Positions 6,047 to 6,052 of a stretch of DNA of 6,052 bases are shown in pieces. The translations under genes were made by a program, and so were the position numbers. The stretch is from positions 1-6,052 of the forward strand of contig QHPM01000007.1 in the NCBI GenBank assembly GCA_003219095.1, read 5' to 3'. The DNA comes from Verrucomicrobiota bacterium (GTDB lineage: Bacteria; Verrucomicrobiota; Verrucomicrobiia; Chthoniobacterales; UBA10450). Below the pieces are notes generated by a model, which saw nothing but the letters and a program-made list of their open reading frames with translations, did no database searches and was not told the origin of the DNA. Within the stretch, counting starts at the first letter, position 1. The number at the start of each line of letters is the position of its first letter.

Positions 6047-6052
6047 AATATT

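Overview
The window looks like chromosomal DNA of a free-living, mid-to-high GC bacterium with short intergenic gaps. Nothing in it points to a phage, plasmid, insertion sequence, CRISPR array or RNA gene. The mix of a peptidoglycan-binding-domain protein, oxidoreductases of several superfamilies and a stand-alone receiver protein fits a soil bacterium. Verrucomicrobiota or Acidobacteriota are plausible, but that is a weak inference from gene style; no phylogenetic marker is present.

Left half, plus strand (1-2913). The window opens inside a gene whose last 70 codons encode a peptidoglycan-binding domain. A tight run of oxidoreductase genes follows: an aldo/keto reductase (237-1208), a beta-hydroxyacid dehydrogenase of the 3-hydroxyisobutyrate/glyoxylate reductase type (1223-2141), and a short-chain dehydrogenase/reductase, SDR (2119-2913). 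The middle gene is broken. Its N-terminal NADP-binding part and its C-terminal helical part lie in different frames, and the roughly 20-23 residues that should join them, including the catalytic lysine helix, are missing. This looks like an internal deletion of about 65 nt (length 2 mod 3).

Right half, minus strand (6046 down to 2997). In transcription order: a single-domain response regulator (6046-5609), an OsmC-family peroxidase-like protein (5606-5097), a previously unlisted 37-residue small ORF (5076-4963), a second SDR (4961-4197), a 198-nt gap holding a perfect 9-bp inverted repeat, and an NAD-type 6-phosphogluconate dehydrogenase (3998-2997). The first four are almost certainly one transcript: the regulator stop is 2 nt from the OsmC start, and the small-ORF stop is 1 nt from the likely SDR start. 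The two halves converge at 2914-2996.

As a system, the minus-strand genes suggest a redox or osmotic stress module: a phosphorelay receiver, a thiol peroxidase-like protein and an NAD(P)H-linked reductase, next to a pentose-phosphate enzyme that supplies reduced cofactor. That reading is inference from gene order. I see no clearly novel large system. The best leads are the decayed dehydrogenase, the coupled small ORF, and the translational coupling of a receiver protein to OsmC.
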